A DNA stretch of 64,000 nt from JAAETI01 sp964195945 (lineage in GTDB: Bacteria; Actinomycetota; Acidimicrobiia; Spongiisociales; UBA5794): positions 62,001-126,000 of the forward strand of contig CAXMRC010000135.1 of NCBI GenBank assembly GCA_964195945.1, read 5' to 3'. Shown piece after piece: positions 25,767 to 33,841 of the stretch. Made by a program: the position numbers and the translations under genes. Positions within the stretch are counted from its first letter, which is position 1, and each line of letters opens with the position of its first letter. The notes under the pieces are model-generated. The model did not search any database. It worked only from the letters and a program-made list of their open reading frames with translations, and was not told where the DNA came from.

Positions 25767-25880
25767 CTACCCGCCGTACAGGGCCCACAGCACGACCGCC
25801 ACGGTAATCACGATGAATATGACGACGATTGCCACATCGACGCCCGTTTTGTCTTGCTGGCGAAAAGGATTGAAGCCCAC
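25767..25880 (-). CDS. 37-residue single-helix membrane protein
   Basis: Reading the minus strand from GTG 25880 gives MGFNPFRQQDKTG followed by one strongly hydrophobic helix (about residues 15-35) and ends LYGG. A short 'MGFNPFR..' peptide with one helix beside the CPGC protein is, as I recall, widespread in Actinomycetota. A TACGCT box lies about 10 nt upstream, so it is probably leaderless. Function unknown. Confidence 0.7.
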   Translation of the reverse strand: MGFNPFRQQDKTGVDVAIVVIFIVITVAVVLWALYGG

Positions 25881-25902
25881 GGCGCGCAGCGTAGCGGCTC
25901 TG

Positions 25903-25908
25903 TATTGT
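25903..25908 (+). promoter_or_regulatory. -10-like box before enoyl-CoA hydratase
   Basis: TATTGT lies 7 nt before the GTG of the hydratase gene, the spacing of a leaderless transcript. The divergent membrane-peptide promoter is within about 20 bp. Confidence 0.4.
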
Positions 25909-25915
25909 GTAGCCG

Positions 25916-26704
25916 GTGAACACCTCACCTTTTGTCCTGGTCAAGGACGTAGGCGTAATTCGTTGGCTTACATTGAACCAACCGACCAGAAAGAACGCTG
26001 TCCCCACCAGCGGATGGGGCGAGATCACCACGGCGCTTCATGAGTTCACTGCATCAGCACAACGTGTTGTTGTCCTGACCGGGTCTGGCGATGACTTCTG
26101 TTCAGGTGCCGACATGAACCTCGAGCAGCTGGATGAATTGCGAAGTCCGGCGGCGGGTCGGGAGTACATGAGGGGACCAGGGGCAGCGGCCACGGCGCTG
26201 CATCGGTTATCGAAACCGTCGATTGCCGCCGTCGATGGGGTGGCGGTCGGGGCTGGCATGAATCTTGCGCTTGGCTGTGACATCGTGGTGGCAACCGATC
26301 GGGTGCGCTTTGCGGAGGTATTTGTCAAGAGAGGTCTGACACTCGACTTTGGTGGGACCTGGCTCTTACCGCGACTGGTCGGGCTGGCCAGGGCGCGCGA
26401 ATTGGCTTTGACCGGTCGTGTGGTTGAGGCGGGCGAAGCTCTGGACATCGGCCTGGTGAACCGCGTTGTTGATCCGGGGGAGTTGGAGGCGACGGCGCAC
26501 GGGCTGGCTGTTGAGTTGGCCGGGGGAGCGCCAATCGCCCAGCGGTTCATCAAGACCGGTCTGTCTCGATCTCTCGACATGACTTTCGAGCAGGCGATCG
26601 CATACGAGGACCAGGCCCAGGCTGCGCTGCTTGCTTCTGACGATCTTCGTGAAGGCGTCGATGCGTTCTTCGGGAAGCGGACTCCGCACTTCGAAGGTAA
26701 ATAG
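25916..26704 (+). CDS. Enoyl-CoA hydratase/isomerase family protein
   Basis: Crotonase-fold protein (262 aa). The CoA and oxyanion segment GSGDDFCSGADMNLEQL, then KPSIAAVDGVAVGAGMNLALGCDIVVATDRVRFAEVFVKRGLTLDFGG, fits the family. Position-specific residues resemble hydratases, with Glu in FAEVF, but the exact substrate is unknown. It may feed the ETF at 6314-8021. The GTG start is probably leaderless. Confidence 0.9.
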   Translation: MNTSPFVLVKDVGVIRWLTLNQPTRKNAVPTSGWGEITTALHEFTASAQRVVVLTGSGDDFCSGADMNLEQLDELRSPAAGREYMRGPGAAATALHRLSKPSIAAVDGVAVGAGMNLALGCDIVVATDRVRFAEVFVKRGLTLDFGGTWLLPRLVGLARARELALTGRVVEAGEALDIGLVNRVVDPGELEATAHGLAVELAGGAPIAQRFIKTGLSRSLDMTFEQAIAYEDQAQAALLASDDLREGVDAFFGKRTPHFEGK

Positions 26705-26766
26705 TCGGACGTATCTGGCGATGAGAGTTCACCGGTCACCAAGCTGATCAGGGCCAGGTCGCGGTC

Positions 26767-26776
26767 TTGTCACTGC
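26767..26776 (+). promoter_or_regulatory. TTGTCAC motif before comM
   Basis: TTGTCACTGC lies 19 nt before the comM ATG, exactly as far as its counterpart lies from the remnant ATG at 34436. A TAGGTT box lies between motif and start. The conserved spacing in both comM loci suggests a shared regulatory site. Confidence 0.45.
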
Positions 26777-26795
26777 TGACCCATAGGTTGGGGTC

Positions 26796-28265
26796 ATGCT
26801 TTCTTGTATTACTTCTGTTGTCCTTGTTGGAGCTGAGCCACGCCTGGTGAATGTTGAGGTGTTCGTCGGTGGTGGTAAGCCGACGTTTCATGTTGTTGGG
26901 TTGCCGGATGCGGCGGTGCGTGAGGCTAAGGAACGGGTTCGGGCTGCTATCCAGGCGTCCGGGTTTACGTTTCCTGGTCGCCGGGTCATTGTGAATCTGG
27001 CGCCTGCAGATGTGCCGAAGGGTGGTTCGGCGTATGACTTGCCGATTGCGCTTGGGGTGTTGGTTGCGTCGAAGGCGATCCCTCCTGCGGCGCAGGCTGT
27101 GGTTGCGCTTGGCGAGTTGGCGCTCAACGGCACGGTTCGTGCTGTTCGTGGCGGGTTGGGGGCAGCAATGGTGGCGGGGGAGGCCGGGTTGCGGTGTCTG
27201 TTGCCTCCCGATTCTGCGGCGGAAGCAGCTGCTCTTGGGGAGATCCCGGTGAGTGCGGTGGGGACTTTGGTTGAGGCGGTTTCGGTTGCGTTGGGTGAGT
27301 CGGCGGGTGCTGCTGTGCCGGAGTTGGTTGCGGAGTCGTCGGTGGTTGCCGACCTTGCTGATGTCCGTGGGCAGATTTTGGTACGGCGAGCACTTGAGAT
27401 CGCGGCGGCCGGTGGTCATCACATGTTGATGACGGGGCCTCCGGGTGCGGGCAAGACGATGCTGGCTCGGGCTTTGCCGGGGATCCTGCCCCGTCTGGCG
27501 GGGATGGAGGTTGGGGAGGTGGCGTTGACCTGGGCGGCGGCGGGTGCGGCTCGTCCCGATCCGACTCTGGCGCCATTCCGATCGCCGCACCACTCGGCTT
27601 CTTTGGCAGCCTTGATCGGGGGTGGCTCTGGTATCCCGGTTCCGGGTGAAACCGCGTTGGCGCACAAAGGGGTGTTGTTTTTGGATGAGCTTGGGGAATT
27701 CCCGGTTCATCTGCTGGATTCGCTGCGGCAACCTATGGAAGAAGGCAATGTTGTGGTGTCTCGTAAGGGTGCGTCGGTGCGTTTCAATACTGAGTTCCAG
27801 CTAGTTGCCGCCACGAATCCTTGTCCGTGTGGGTACGACGGCGATCGGCTTCGGCAGTGCAGTTGCCCGGAGCGAGCGGTGAATCGTTACAAGCGGCGTT
27901 TGTCTGGGCCGCTTTTGGATCGTTTTGACATCGTGGTTCGGGTGCCCCGGGTCGAATCAACCGAGATGGCGGGGGAGCCGGGGGAGCCGAGCGCGGCTGT
28001 CGCCCCGCGGGTGGCCGCGGCGAGGAAACGTCAGAACGAACGGGGATGCCGCAACGCCCGCCTGGGTCGTGTGGATCTCGACGCTCTCCACTGGCACGAT
28101 GCAGTGGCGGGGATGCTGGAGAACGCGATGCGAACATCGGCGTTGACTGCTCGTGGTTGGGACCGGGTGCGCCGTGTGGCTGCCACCATTGCCGATCTCG
28201 AGGAATCTGAACTCATCTTGGACGCCCACATAGCTGAGGCCCTCGCCTATCGGGGTCAGCGATGA
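26796..28265 (+). CDS. comM: ComM/YifB magnesium-chelatase-like AAA+ ATPase
   Basis: Complete 489-residue helicase-like protein that promotes branch migration during natural transformation. The N-terminal Lon-like region (VEVFVGGGKPTFHVVGLPDAAVREAKERVRAA) is followed by Walker A TGPPGAGKTMLA, Walker B VLFLDEL, RSPHHSASLAALIGGG, and the Cys-rich loop NPCPCGYDGDRLRQCSCPE. Its stop overlaps dprA as ATGA. Codons here favour G and T in third position more than neighbours do. A second, internally deleted copy is at 34436. Confidence 0.95.
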   Translation: MLSCITSVVLVGAEPRLVNVEVFVGGGKPTFHVVGLPDAAVREAKERVRAAIQASGFTFPGRRVIVNLAPADVPKGGSAYDLPIALGVLVASKAIPPAAQAVVALGELALNGTVRAVRGGLGAAMVAGEAGLRCLLPPDSAAEAAALGEIPVSAVGTLVEAVSVALGESAGAAVPELVAESSVVADLADVRGQILVRRALEIAAAGGHHMLMTGPPGAGKTMLARALPGILPRLAGMEVGEVALTWAAAGAARPDPTLAPFRSPHHSASLAALIGGGSGIPVPGETALAHKGVLFLDELGEFPVHLLDSLRQPMEEGNVVVSRKGASVRFNTEFQLVAATNPCPCGYDGDRLRQCSCPERAVNRYKRRLSGPLLDRFDIVVRVPRVESTEMAGEPGEPSAAVAPRVAAARKRQNERGCRNARLGRVDLDALHWHDAVAGMLENAMRTSALTARGWDRVRRVAATIADLEESELILDAHIAEALAYRGQR

Positions 28266-28720
28266 ACGATGCCAGGCTCCAGGTTGCCTTTGGTGGTCTG
28301 CATCCCGACCGGGTGCGAGGTCTATACGTCGACCACGGACCGGTCGGGACATTGCGACGTCTTGAGGCCGGAGCGATCAAGACAACCGATCGGGTGCAGC
28401 GGGCGTTCTCGATCCCCGCCAAGGCGAGAAGACAGGAACTCGACGATGTTGGTATTTCGGTCATCTATCGAGGGGAACCCGGCTATCCCGAGGAGTCGGG
28501 TCTTTTGCCGGATGCTCCGGACTTGTTGTTTATCAGGGGCGGTCTTGTCGACACGTCTGCGGTTGCTGTGGTGGGGACCCGCCGCTGCACTTCGTATGGG
28601 CGGCGCATAGCCGAGATCTATGGGCGAGCCATTGCCGCAGCCGGCTGGCCGGTCGTCAGCGGACTAGCGAGAGGGATTGACGGGGCGGCCCACCAAGAGG
28701 CTTCGATATCGGGCGGTTGA
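28262..28720 (+). pseudogene. dprA: Truncated dprA, copy 1
   Basis: The first about 145 residues match the intact DprA at 34561 (about two dozen differences by eye), through the Rossmann start AVVGTRRCTSYGRRIAEIYGRAI and SGLARGIDGAAHQ. Homology stops at 28697, in the codons for HQ, and the frame ends after seven unrelated residues (EASISGG). The nucleotide-binding core and the DNA-binding RFPxRNR motif are lost, so it cannot load RecA. The ATGA coupling to comM is kept. Confidence 0.9.
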
Positions 28721-29048
28721 GGATCGCGGCGTTCTCGCAACAGATTTGTCGATCTCGAGCGAGAAGGTCAGCGGCGCTGATAGGCGGGCGCGGATCTGCC
28801 CGTCCGCTGGCATGAAGGATCGGGGTCATCGGGACCTCCGGCCCTAGGGGACACACCGCGCTGCGGCAAGATGATCGGAAGGACATCGAGGAGGACAACA
28901 TGGCGGTCGGGGGGACTCAGACAAGAGACGGCTCGGAGATCGTACCGCTCCTTCCCCCGAAGTCGGAGTCCTGGCTGCGCTCGAGGGCGCCGCCCAGATG
29001 TTGAGCGAAAGCCGATGAGATATCGCGAGCTGATTCGGGCATTTGGGC
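28721..29048. other. Gene-poor junction after truncated dprA
   Basis: No convincing gene in 328 nt. A 34-codon frame with GGAGGA (ATG 28900) gives MAVGGTQTRDGSEIVPLLPP. Another frame holds MRYRELIRAF (ATG 29014), which looks like the start of a HicA toxin but is cut short. Both may be debris from rearrangement. Confidence 0.4.
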
Positions 29049-29705
29049 CTACGCGTGGAGGACCAGCCACACTGCCAGATAGTGAGCCGTGAAGGCAACG
29101 GCGGTCAGGGTGTGGAAGACCTCATGAAACCCGAACCAAATGGGCGAGGGGTTTGGAAGCTTCATGCCATAGACAATGGCTCCGAGGCTGTACAAAACGC
29201 CTCCCACCACGATCAGAACGACTGCGGCGACGCCAGCGCCGTCGATCAAGTCGGGTAGAAAGAAGATTGCCACCCACCCGATAACAACGTACAACGCTGT
29301 GTACAGCCACCGGGGAGCTCCAACCCAAAACACTCTGAACACCACTCCGGCCAACGCACCAATCCACACGATCAGGAGCAACGTTCGCCCGTTGTCAGGT
29401 GGCAAGGCGAGGACGGCGAATGGTGTGTAAGTCCCAGCGATGATCAGGTAGATGTTCGAATGGTCCATGCGTCGGAGCAGTCCCTCAATACGAGGAGACC
29501 ACGAGCCTCGATGAAGTAGGGCGCTCGTACCGAACAGGAGAGCGGCACTCACGGCGAACACAGCGGAGGCGATACGACCCTCTTGCGTAGGAGCGGTCGA
29601 GATGAGAACGATGCCTGAGAGAACCGCCACTGGGAACATCGCTGCATGCAGCCACCCCCTCAGCCTTGGTTTCAAGCTTTGAAGAGAGTCAGGGCGGGCT
29701 TCCAT
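29049..29705 (-). CDS. Hemolysin III (TrhIII/PAQR) family membrane protein
   Basis: A 218-residue seven-helix protein. The metal-site pattern is clear: SALLHRGSW (S..H), RMDHSNIYLIIAGTYTPF, and HEVFHTLTAVAF at the end. The family is related to adiponectin receptors and may hydrolyse lipids; the hemolysin name is historical. It is the first gene of the island between the two dprA copies. Repeat R1 lies directly upstream of its start. Confidence 0.93.
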   Translation of the reverse strand: MEARPDSLQSLKPRLRGWLHAAMFPVAVLSGIVLISTAPTQEGRIASAVFAVSAALLFGTSALLHRGSWSPRIEGLLRRMDHSNIYLIIAGTYTPFAVLALPPDNGRTLLLIVWIGALAGVVFRVFWVGAPRWLYTALYVVIGWVAIFFLPDLIDGAGVAAVVLIVVGGVLYSLGAIVYGMKLPNPSPIWFGFHEVFHTLTAVAFTAHYLAVWLVLHA

Positions 29706-29743
29706 GATGCGCCCACGCTAACCAACCGACCCTCGAACCGGCA

Positions 29744-29886
29744 ATATGTGCGGTTGTGGCGGCGGCCCGCCTCACCTCATACTGGTGTGATACCAGCCAT
29801 TTGATCGCACATCGATGATGTCGATTCCGCCCCGAAACCGGAGGTTCCCATCACTGGGTGTCTTGGTAGCAGCCGAGCATATGTGC
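29744..29886 (+). repeat. Island repeat R1 (full length)
   Basis: The longest copy joins a left half beginning ATATGTGCGGTTGTGGCGGC, a core GATTCCGCCCCGAAACCGG (29823-29841) and a right half GGTGTCTTGGTAGCAGCCGA then GCATATGTG. Local palindromes include CTGGT-GTGAT-ACCAG and CACATC-GAT-GATGTC. It separates the hemolysin III and GNAT genes. Confidence 0.75.
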
Positions 29887-29928
29887 CGCTATGCGTGGGT
29901 GAGCCCAGGCATAGCTGCCTCATCGCCC

Positions 29929-30591
29929 CTACTGGTCGTCGATGCTTCGGTCCATTGTCATCGGGCCACCGTGCTCTGCGATCGAAGCGAACACGGCTGA
30001 GCCACCGAATCGATACTCGCCATATGAACGTTCGGCCTGGTTCTTGAACCCAAGTCGCCTGAAGATGTGCTGCGATACGGGATTGGTTGCCTCTGTAATT
30101 GCGGATGTGTATCCCTTGGCGGCTCCGTTTCGTAAGCATGCCGCAACGAGCTGCTGTCCAATGCCGCGTCGGGCGAACCGTTCGGCAACACCCAACAAGA
30201 ACAAGTGCAAATACTGGCCGGACACGATCGTCCTTCCATCCCGATACTCAGTGTCGATCTGGCCGAGAAGGTCGAAGATGGGGCCGAACTTCTCAGACAA
30301 CCCATCGAGGCCTTGAGGTGGCGCCGCTGCCGCATCGTCCGTTAGCAACGCTCCTGCGAGCTGACCCGTCTCACGGTCTCGTGCAATGATCGTCAACCCA
30401 TCCGCTCCCGCTCCGGGGAGCCACAGTGTGACGAAAGCTTCAAACTCGTCGGGCGTGAGACCGACGGCGATTGCGGGCGGATCGTGCTGGGTAAAACTCT
30501 CGGCGAGTAGCCGACCGATCTCGGGTGTGTCGTCGGTTTGACAAATCCGATACTCGATGCCCGACACCTCAAGCAGTAGCGGGTTGATCAT
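29929..30591 (-). CDS. GNAT family N-acetyltransferase
   Basis: A 220-residue acetyltransferase. The acetyl-CoA motif A is VAERFARRGIGQQLVAACLRNGAAKG, and TNPVSQHIFRRLGFKNQAERSYGEY is the usual motif B region. N-terminal IEYRICQTDDTPEIGRLLAESF fits the fold. The acceptor is unknown; the middle insert (GLDGLSEKFGPIFDLLGQIDTEYRDG) is longer than in minimal GNATs. It stands alone between repeats R1 and R2. Confidence 0.88.
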   Translation of the reverse strand: MINPLLLEVSGIEYRICQTDDTPEIGRLLAESFTQHDPPAIAVGLTPDEFEAFVTLWLPGAGADGLTIIARDRETGQLAGALLTDDAAAAPPQGLDGLSEKFGPIFDLLGQIDTEYRDGRTIVSGQYLHLFLLGVAERFARRGIGQQLVAACLRNGAAKGYTSAITEATNPVSQHIFRRLGFKNQAERSYGEYRFGGSAVFASIAEHGGPMTMDRSIDDQ

Positions 30592-30673
30592 GCTGACTCC
30601 GGTCTTGGATGAGAAGCGTGAAGGCCAATCCTAGAGCCAGCAAGCTGCGATTCCTGGCCACGCATATCCGGCG

Positions 30674-30769
30674 ATATGTGCGGTTGTGGCGGCCAACCAC
30701 ACATCGCACATGTGTGATAGCAGTCATGTGATCACACGTCGATGATGTGGATTCGGCCCCGAAACCGGG
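30674..30769 (+). repeat. Island repeat R2 (left half and core)
   Basis: It shares the R1 left half, beginning ATATGTGCGGTTGTGGCGGC, and the core GATTCGGCCCCGAAACCGG (30750-30768), but lacks the GGTGTCTTGGTAGC right half. It lies upstream of the large surface-protein gene. Confidence 0.7.
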
Positions 30770-31151
30770 GAAACACATAGAGGGATTACCTCGGTCGGTT
30801 GGCAATGCATGGTGGCTTCGGAGGAACGGCCCTATCTGTCGAGGTTGGTCCGTATCCGGGATAGGGGGGTCGGATGGGGCGGGCAAGTGGACTTGGACTT
30901 TTGCGATGATCCGGGAGGGGTGACTTCAAGGCTAGGGGAGGTCGGGCGAGTCGTAGGTGCCGTATCTAGGTCGGGGTAGGGACGTTCGGCTCAGCTCCGT
31001 CCTCGGCTGCCTAATCCCCGATCGAGTGGCAGGACCACGACCGTCACACCACCGAAACCCTGGCCGTCTAACCGAGGTGTCCGACCAGAGGGGGGAAGCT
31101 TCACAACCTCGTCATGGACCCTGTAGGTTGGCGTTGGAGAGGATTTTCGAT
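30770..31151 (+). other. Leader region of the surface-protein gene
   Basis: No gene seen in this 380-nt stretch after R2. A plausible promoter close to the gene is TTCACA with an 18-nt spacer and TAGGTT at 31127-31132; GGAGAGG lies just before the ATG. The TAGGTTGG around the -10 also occurs before comM. Confidence 0.4.
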
Positions 31152-33320
31152 ATGCGGAATTTGAGGGCGGGAACACTTGCGGCTCTGCTGACGATGGTCG
31201 GCCTGATAGCGGGTTCGGCGGCAGCTGTGGCGCTTCCCATCGTGAGTGTCGAGCGGGTCAGCGTGGACAGTGGCGGGGCACAGGGCGACGCGCACAGCAA
31301 CGAGTCGGACATCAGTGCTAACGGCCGGTTTGTCGCGTTTGAATCCGACGCGACAAACCTCGTTACTGGGGACACGAACGGGGTGAGCGACATCTTTGTT
31401 CATGACGGCAAGACGGGCGCCACCGAGCGGGTCAGTGTTCACACGAGTTCTACCCAAGGGAATGGAGGGAGTTTTGGCCCGGCGATCAGCGCCGACGGCC
31501 ACTACGTTGCGTTCTGGTCGGACGCCACCAACTTGGTGAATGGCGACACCAACACCTTCTCTGACGTGTTCGTACACGATCGCCAAGCTGGGTCCACCAT
31601 CCTGGTCAGTGTCCACAGCGACGGCATCACCCAGGCAAATGACAACAGCTTTTCCCCCGACGTCAGTGCAGACGGCGGTTTTGTGGCATTCCACTCGCAC
31701 GCCGACAATCTGGTGGATACCGACACCAACACGATCCAAAACGATATCTTTGTGCATGATCTGGTGACTGGCGCCACCGAGTTGGTGAGTCGTCACACCA
31801 ACGGTACTCAGGCGGACCTCGGCAGCGTGGTGGCGTCGCTGAGTGGCGACGGTCGCTATGTGGTCTTCAACTCCTTCGCCACGAATCTGGTGGTGGGGGA
31901 CGTCAACGGCTTGCGCGATGTGTTCGTGCGCGACCGCCAGGACGGGGTGACGACGCGGGTGAGTGTTCACTCCAACGGGACTCCAGGCGACGGCGAGTCG
32001 TTCAGTCCGGGCGAAGGTGCCATCAGCGACGACGGTCGCTACGTGGCTTTCGAGTCGGTGGCGACCAATCTGGTGACTGGCGACACCAATGGCGTACAGG
32101 ACGTGTTCATTCACGACCGGCAAACCGGGACCACGATTCGGGTGAGTGTGCATTCCGGCGGCACCGAAGGGGACGGCCTCAGTCGCGATACCGACCTGAG
32201 TGGCGGGGGTCGCTATGTGGTGTTCGGCTCGTTCGCCAACAACCTGACAGACAACGATACGCGGCCCGGCAACCGTGACATCTTCGTGCACGACCTGGAT
32301 ACCGCGACCACGAAGCTTGTCAACACGAACCTGGCGGGCGAGCAAGGCAACCTTGCCGAACAGAATCCGGCCATCAGCGCAGATGGGCATCACATCTCCT
32401 ATACGAGTTTGTCCAACAACCTCATCTTGGGCGATACAAACGGGGTCATGGACGTGTTCGTGTGGGTCGGGAACACCGATCCGAACTTGTCGGGTGGGGT
32501 GTTTGGAGTCGCTGACGATGCCGTGGTTGGGACGGTGGTTGGTTCAGCGGTTGGTTCGGATGCTGATGGCGATGAGCTGTCGTATTCGATTTCGGCGGGC
32601 AACACGGGCGGGGCGTTTGCAATCGACCCGACCACAGGGGAGATAACGGTTGCGGCCGGATTGGACAGCGGGTCGATCCTTTCGTACACGCTGACAGTGG
32701 AAGCCTCCGACGGCCTATCAATTGGGTCCGCCACGTTGACCATCAACGTCACTGGCATCTTCGAAGTGCCATCGGTGGTCACGTTCCTAGACGTCCCAAT
32801 CGACCATTTGTTCTTCTCCGGCGTGGAATGGATGGCGTGGGCGAACGTCACACATGGGTGTAACCCGCCCGACAACGACCTGTATTGTCCCGATGACGAC
32901 GTGACCAGAGGTCAGATGGCGGCGTTTTTGGTCCGGGCGCTGGGATATACCGACGATGGAGGCAGCAACCTGTTTGTGGATGACGACGCTTCGATCTTCG
33001 AGCGCGACATCGACCGTTTGGGAACCGCAGGTGTGACCAAGGGCTGTAACCCTCCTGTCAACAACAGTTATTGCCCGGATGATTTGGTGACCAGAGGTCA
33101 GATGGCGGCGTTTTTGGTCCGGGCGCTGGGATATACCGACGATGGAGGCAGCAACCTGTTCCTCGACGATGACGGTTCGGTTTTTGAGGGCGACATCGAC
33201 CGGCTCGGCACTGCCGGGGTGACCAAGGGCTGCAACCCACCTACCAACGACCGGTATTGTGCCGACGACTTCGTCACCCGCGGACAGATGGCTGCTTTCT
33301 TGTACCGGGCGCTCGGCTGA
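31152..33320 (+). CDS. Secreted PD40-repeat, cadherin-like, SLH surface protein
   Basis: A 722-residue exported protein. After a signal peptide (residues 1-30) come about seven repeats of the form 'ISADGRYVAFxSxATNLVxGDTNGxxDVFVHDRxTGxTxxVSV', a TolB/PD40 beta-propeller. Then a cadherin-like domain (about 430-530: GSDADGDELSYSISAGNTGGAFAIDPTTGEITV) and three C-terminal SLH-like repeats with CNPPxNDxYCPDDxVTRGQMAAFL. It probably sits on the cell surface, held by the SLH part. Ligand unknown. ATG 31152 is chosen for the signal peptide and GGAGAGG. Confidence 0.88.
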   Translation: MRNLRAGTLAALLTMVGLIAGSAAAVALPIVSVERVSVDSGGAQGDAHSNESDISANGRFVAFESDATNLVTGDTNGVSDIFVHDGKTGATERVSVHTSSTQGNGGSFGPAISADGHYVAFWSDATNLVNGDTNTFSDVFVHDRQAGSTILVSVHSDGITQANDNSFSPDVSADGGFVAFHSHADNLVDTDTNTIQNDIFVHDLVTGATELVSRHTNGTQADLGSVVASLSGDGRYVVFNSFATNLVVGDVNGLRDVFVRDRQDGVTTRVSVHSNGTPGDGESFSPGEGAISDDGRYVAFESVATNLVTGDTNGVQDVFIHDRQTGTTIRVSVHSGGTEGDGLSRDTDLSGGGRYVVFGSFANNLTDNDTRPGNRDIFVHDLDTATTKLVNTNLAGEQGNLAEQNPAISADGHHISYTSLSNNLILGDTNGVMDVFVWVGNTDPNLSGGVFGVADDAVVGTVVGSAVGSDADGDELSYSISAGNTGGAFAIDPTTGEITVAAGLDSGSILSYTLTVEASDGLSIGSATLTINVTGIFEVPSVVTFLDVPIDHLFFSGVEWMAWANVTHGCNPPDNDLYCPDDDVTRGQMAAFLVRALGYTDDGGSNLFVDDDASIFERDIDRLGTAGVTKGCNPPVNNSYCPDDLVTRGQMAAFLVRALGYTDDGGSNLFLDDDGSVFEGDIDRLGTAGVTKGCNPPTNDRYCADDFVTRGQMAAFLYRALG
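32901..32974 (+). repeat. 74-bp direct repeat inside SLH region, copy 1
   Basis: Identical to 33087-33160, offset by 186 bp (62 codons). It encodes VTRGQMAAFLVRALGYTDDG plus GSNLF. Nucleotide identity, including wobble bases, indicates a recent duplication or gene conversion of the SLH unit. Confidence 0.85.
33087..33160 (+). repeat. 74-bp direct repeat inside SLH region, copy 2
   Basis: Second identical copy of 32901-32974. The third SLH repeat, from about 33273, is only protein-similar (VTRGQMAAFLYRALG). Confidence 0.85.
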
Positions 33321-33371
33321 TCGCTCCGCCTATATCGTGCGGTCCTCGTGCGGCCATTCAGGGTTCGCCCC

Positions 33372-33457
33372 TGGAGATTCCCGCCCCGAAACCGGACGTT
33401 CCTATACCTAGGTGTCTTGGTAGCAGCCGAGCATATGTGTCTGATTGATGATGGGGG
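33372..33457 (+). repeat. Island repeat R3 (core and right half)
   Basis: The core GATTCCCGCCCCGAAACCGG (33376-33395) and the R1 right half GGTGTCTTGGTAGCAGCCGA-GCATATGTG are present; the left half is missing. It continues with CTGATTGATGATGGG, repeated at 33991-34005. Bases 33372-33395 encode WRFPPRNR, identical to the DprA DNA-binding motif. Confidence 0.7.
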
Positions 33458-33526
33458 TGGTGCTACGGGGTGGTTTCCGAAGCTGTGCGCTCAGTCTGTG
33501 GTGGTTCCGCCCCTGTGTTCTGACCG

Positions 33527-33841
33527 CTAGAGGATCAACGCGATACCGATCCCGGCGAGGACGGCTCCCCCAGCAATCGCGGCGGTTACCTCATCAGCAT
33601 TATCCCATCGGTCGCGATTGTTGCGCATCTTGACACGGCACCAGATTCCCACCGCGACTGCGCCTGTACCGGCGACAGCAACGTAGATCCCGAGGAGACT
33701 CGGCGATACCCATGTTGCATCCGGCTCTTCGGGGACACTATTGAGTGCGGGGAACACCTTCAAGGCGAGAGCGATGACACCGGTAACAACCAGGAACATC
33801 CCGAAGTGAGCTGGACCGTACGTCTCTGCCTCGTCCGACAT
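33527..33841 (-). CDS. Small membrane protein, three predicted helices
   Basis: A 104-residue protein with hydrophobic stretches at about residues 13-33, 48-68 and 85-104 and a basic loop VKMRNNRDRWDN. I recognise no family. The start is ATG 33841 (MSDEAETYGPAHFGMFLVV). It stands alone between repeat R3 and the short repeat at 33981. Confidence 0.6.
   Translation of the reverse strand: MSDEAETYGPAHFGMFLVVTGVIALALKVFPALNSVPEEPDATWVSPSLLGIYVAVAGTGAVAVGIWCRVKMRNNRDRWDNADEVTAAIAGGAVLAGIGIALIL

Noticed and set aside
26748..27731. 327-codon minus-strand frame opposite comM
   Set aside because: Low-complexity Arg/Gln/Pro product, caused by G/T-rich codons of comM.
29014..29049. Possible HicA toxin start (MRYRELIRAF)
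   Set aside because: Only about ten residues fit, with no downstream toxin body; too short to call.
31101..32393. 430-codon minus-strand frame opposite the surface-protein gene
   Set aside because: It mirrors the PD40 repeats, has no domain of its own, and its composition follows the plus-strand repeats.
29744..33457. R repeats as integron attC sites
   Set aside because: No GTTRRRY/RYYYAAC ends, no integrase, and genes lie in mixed orientation.
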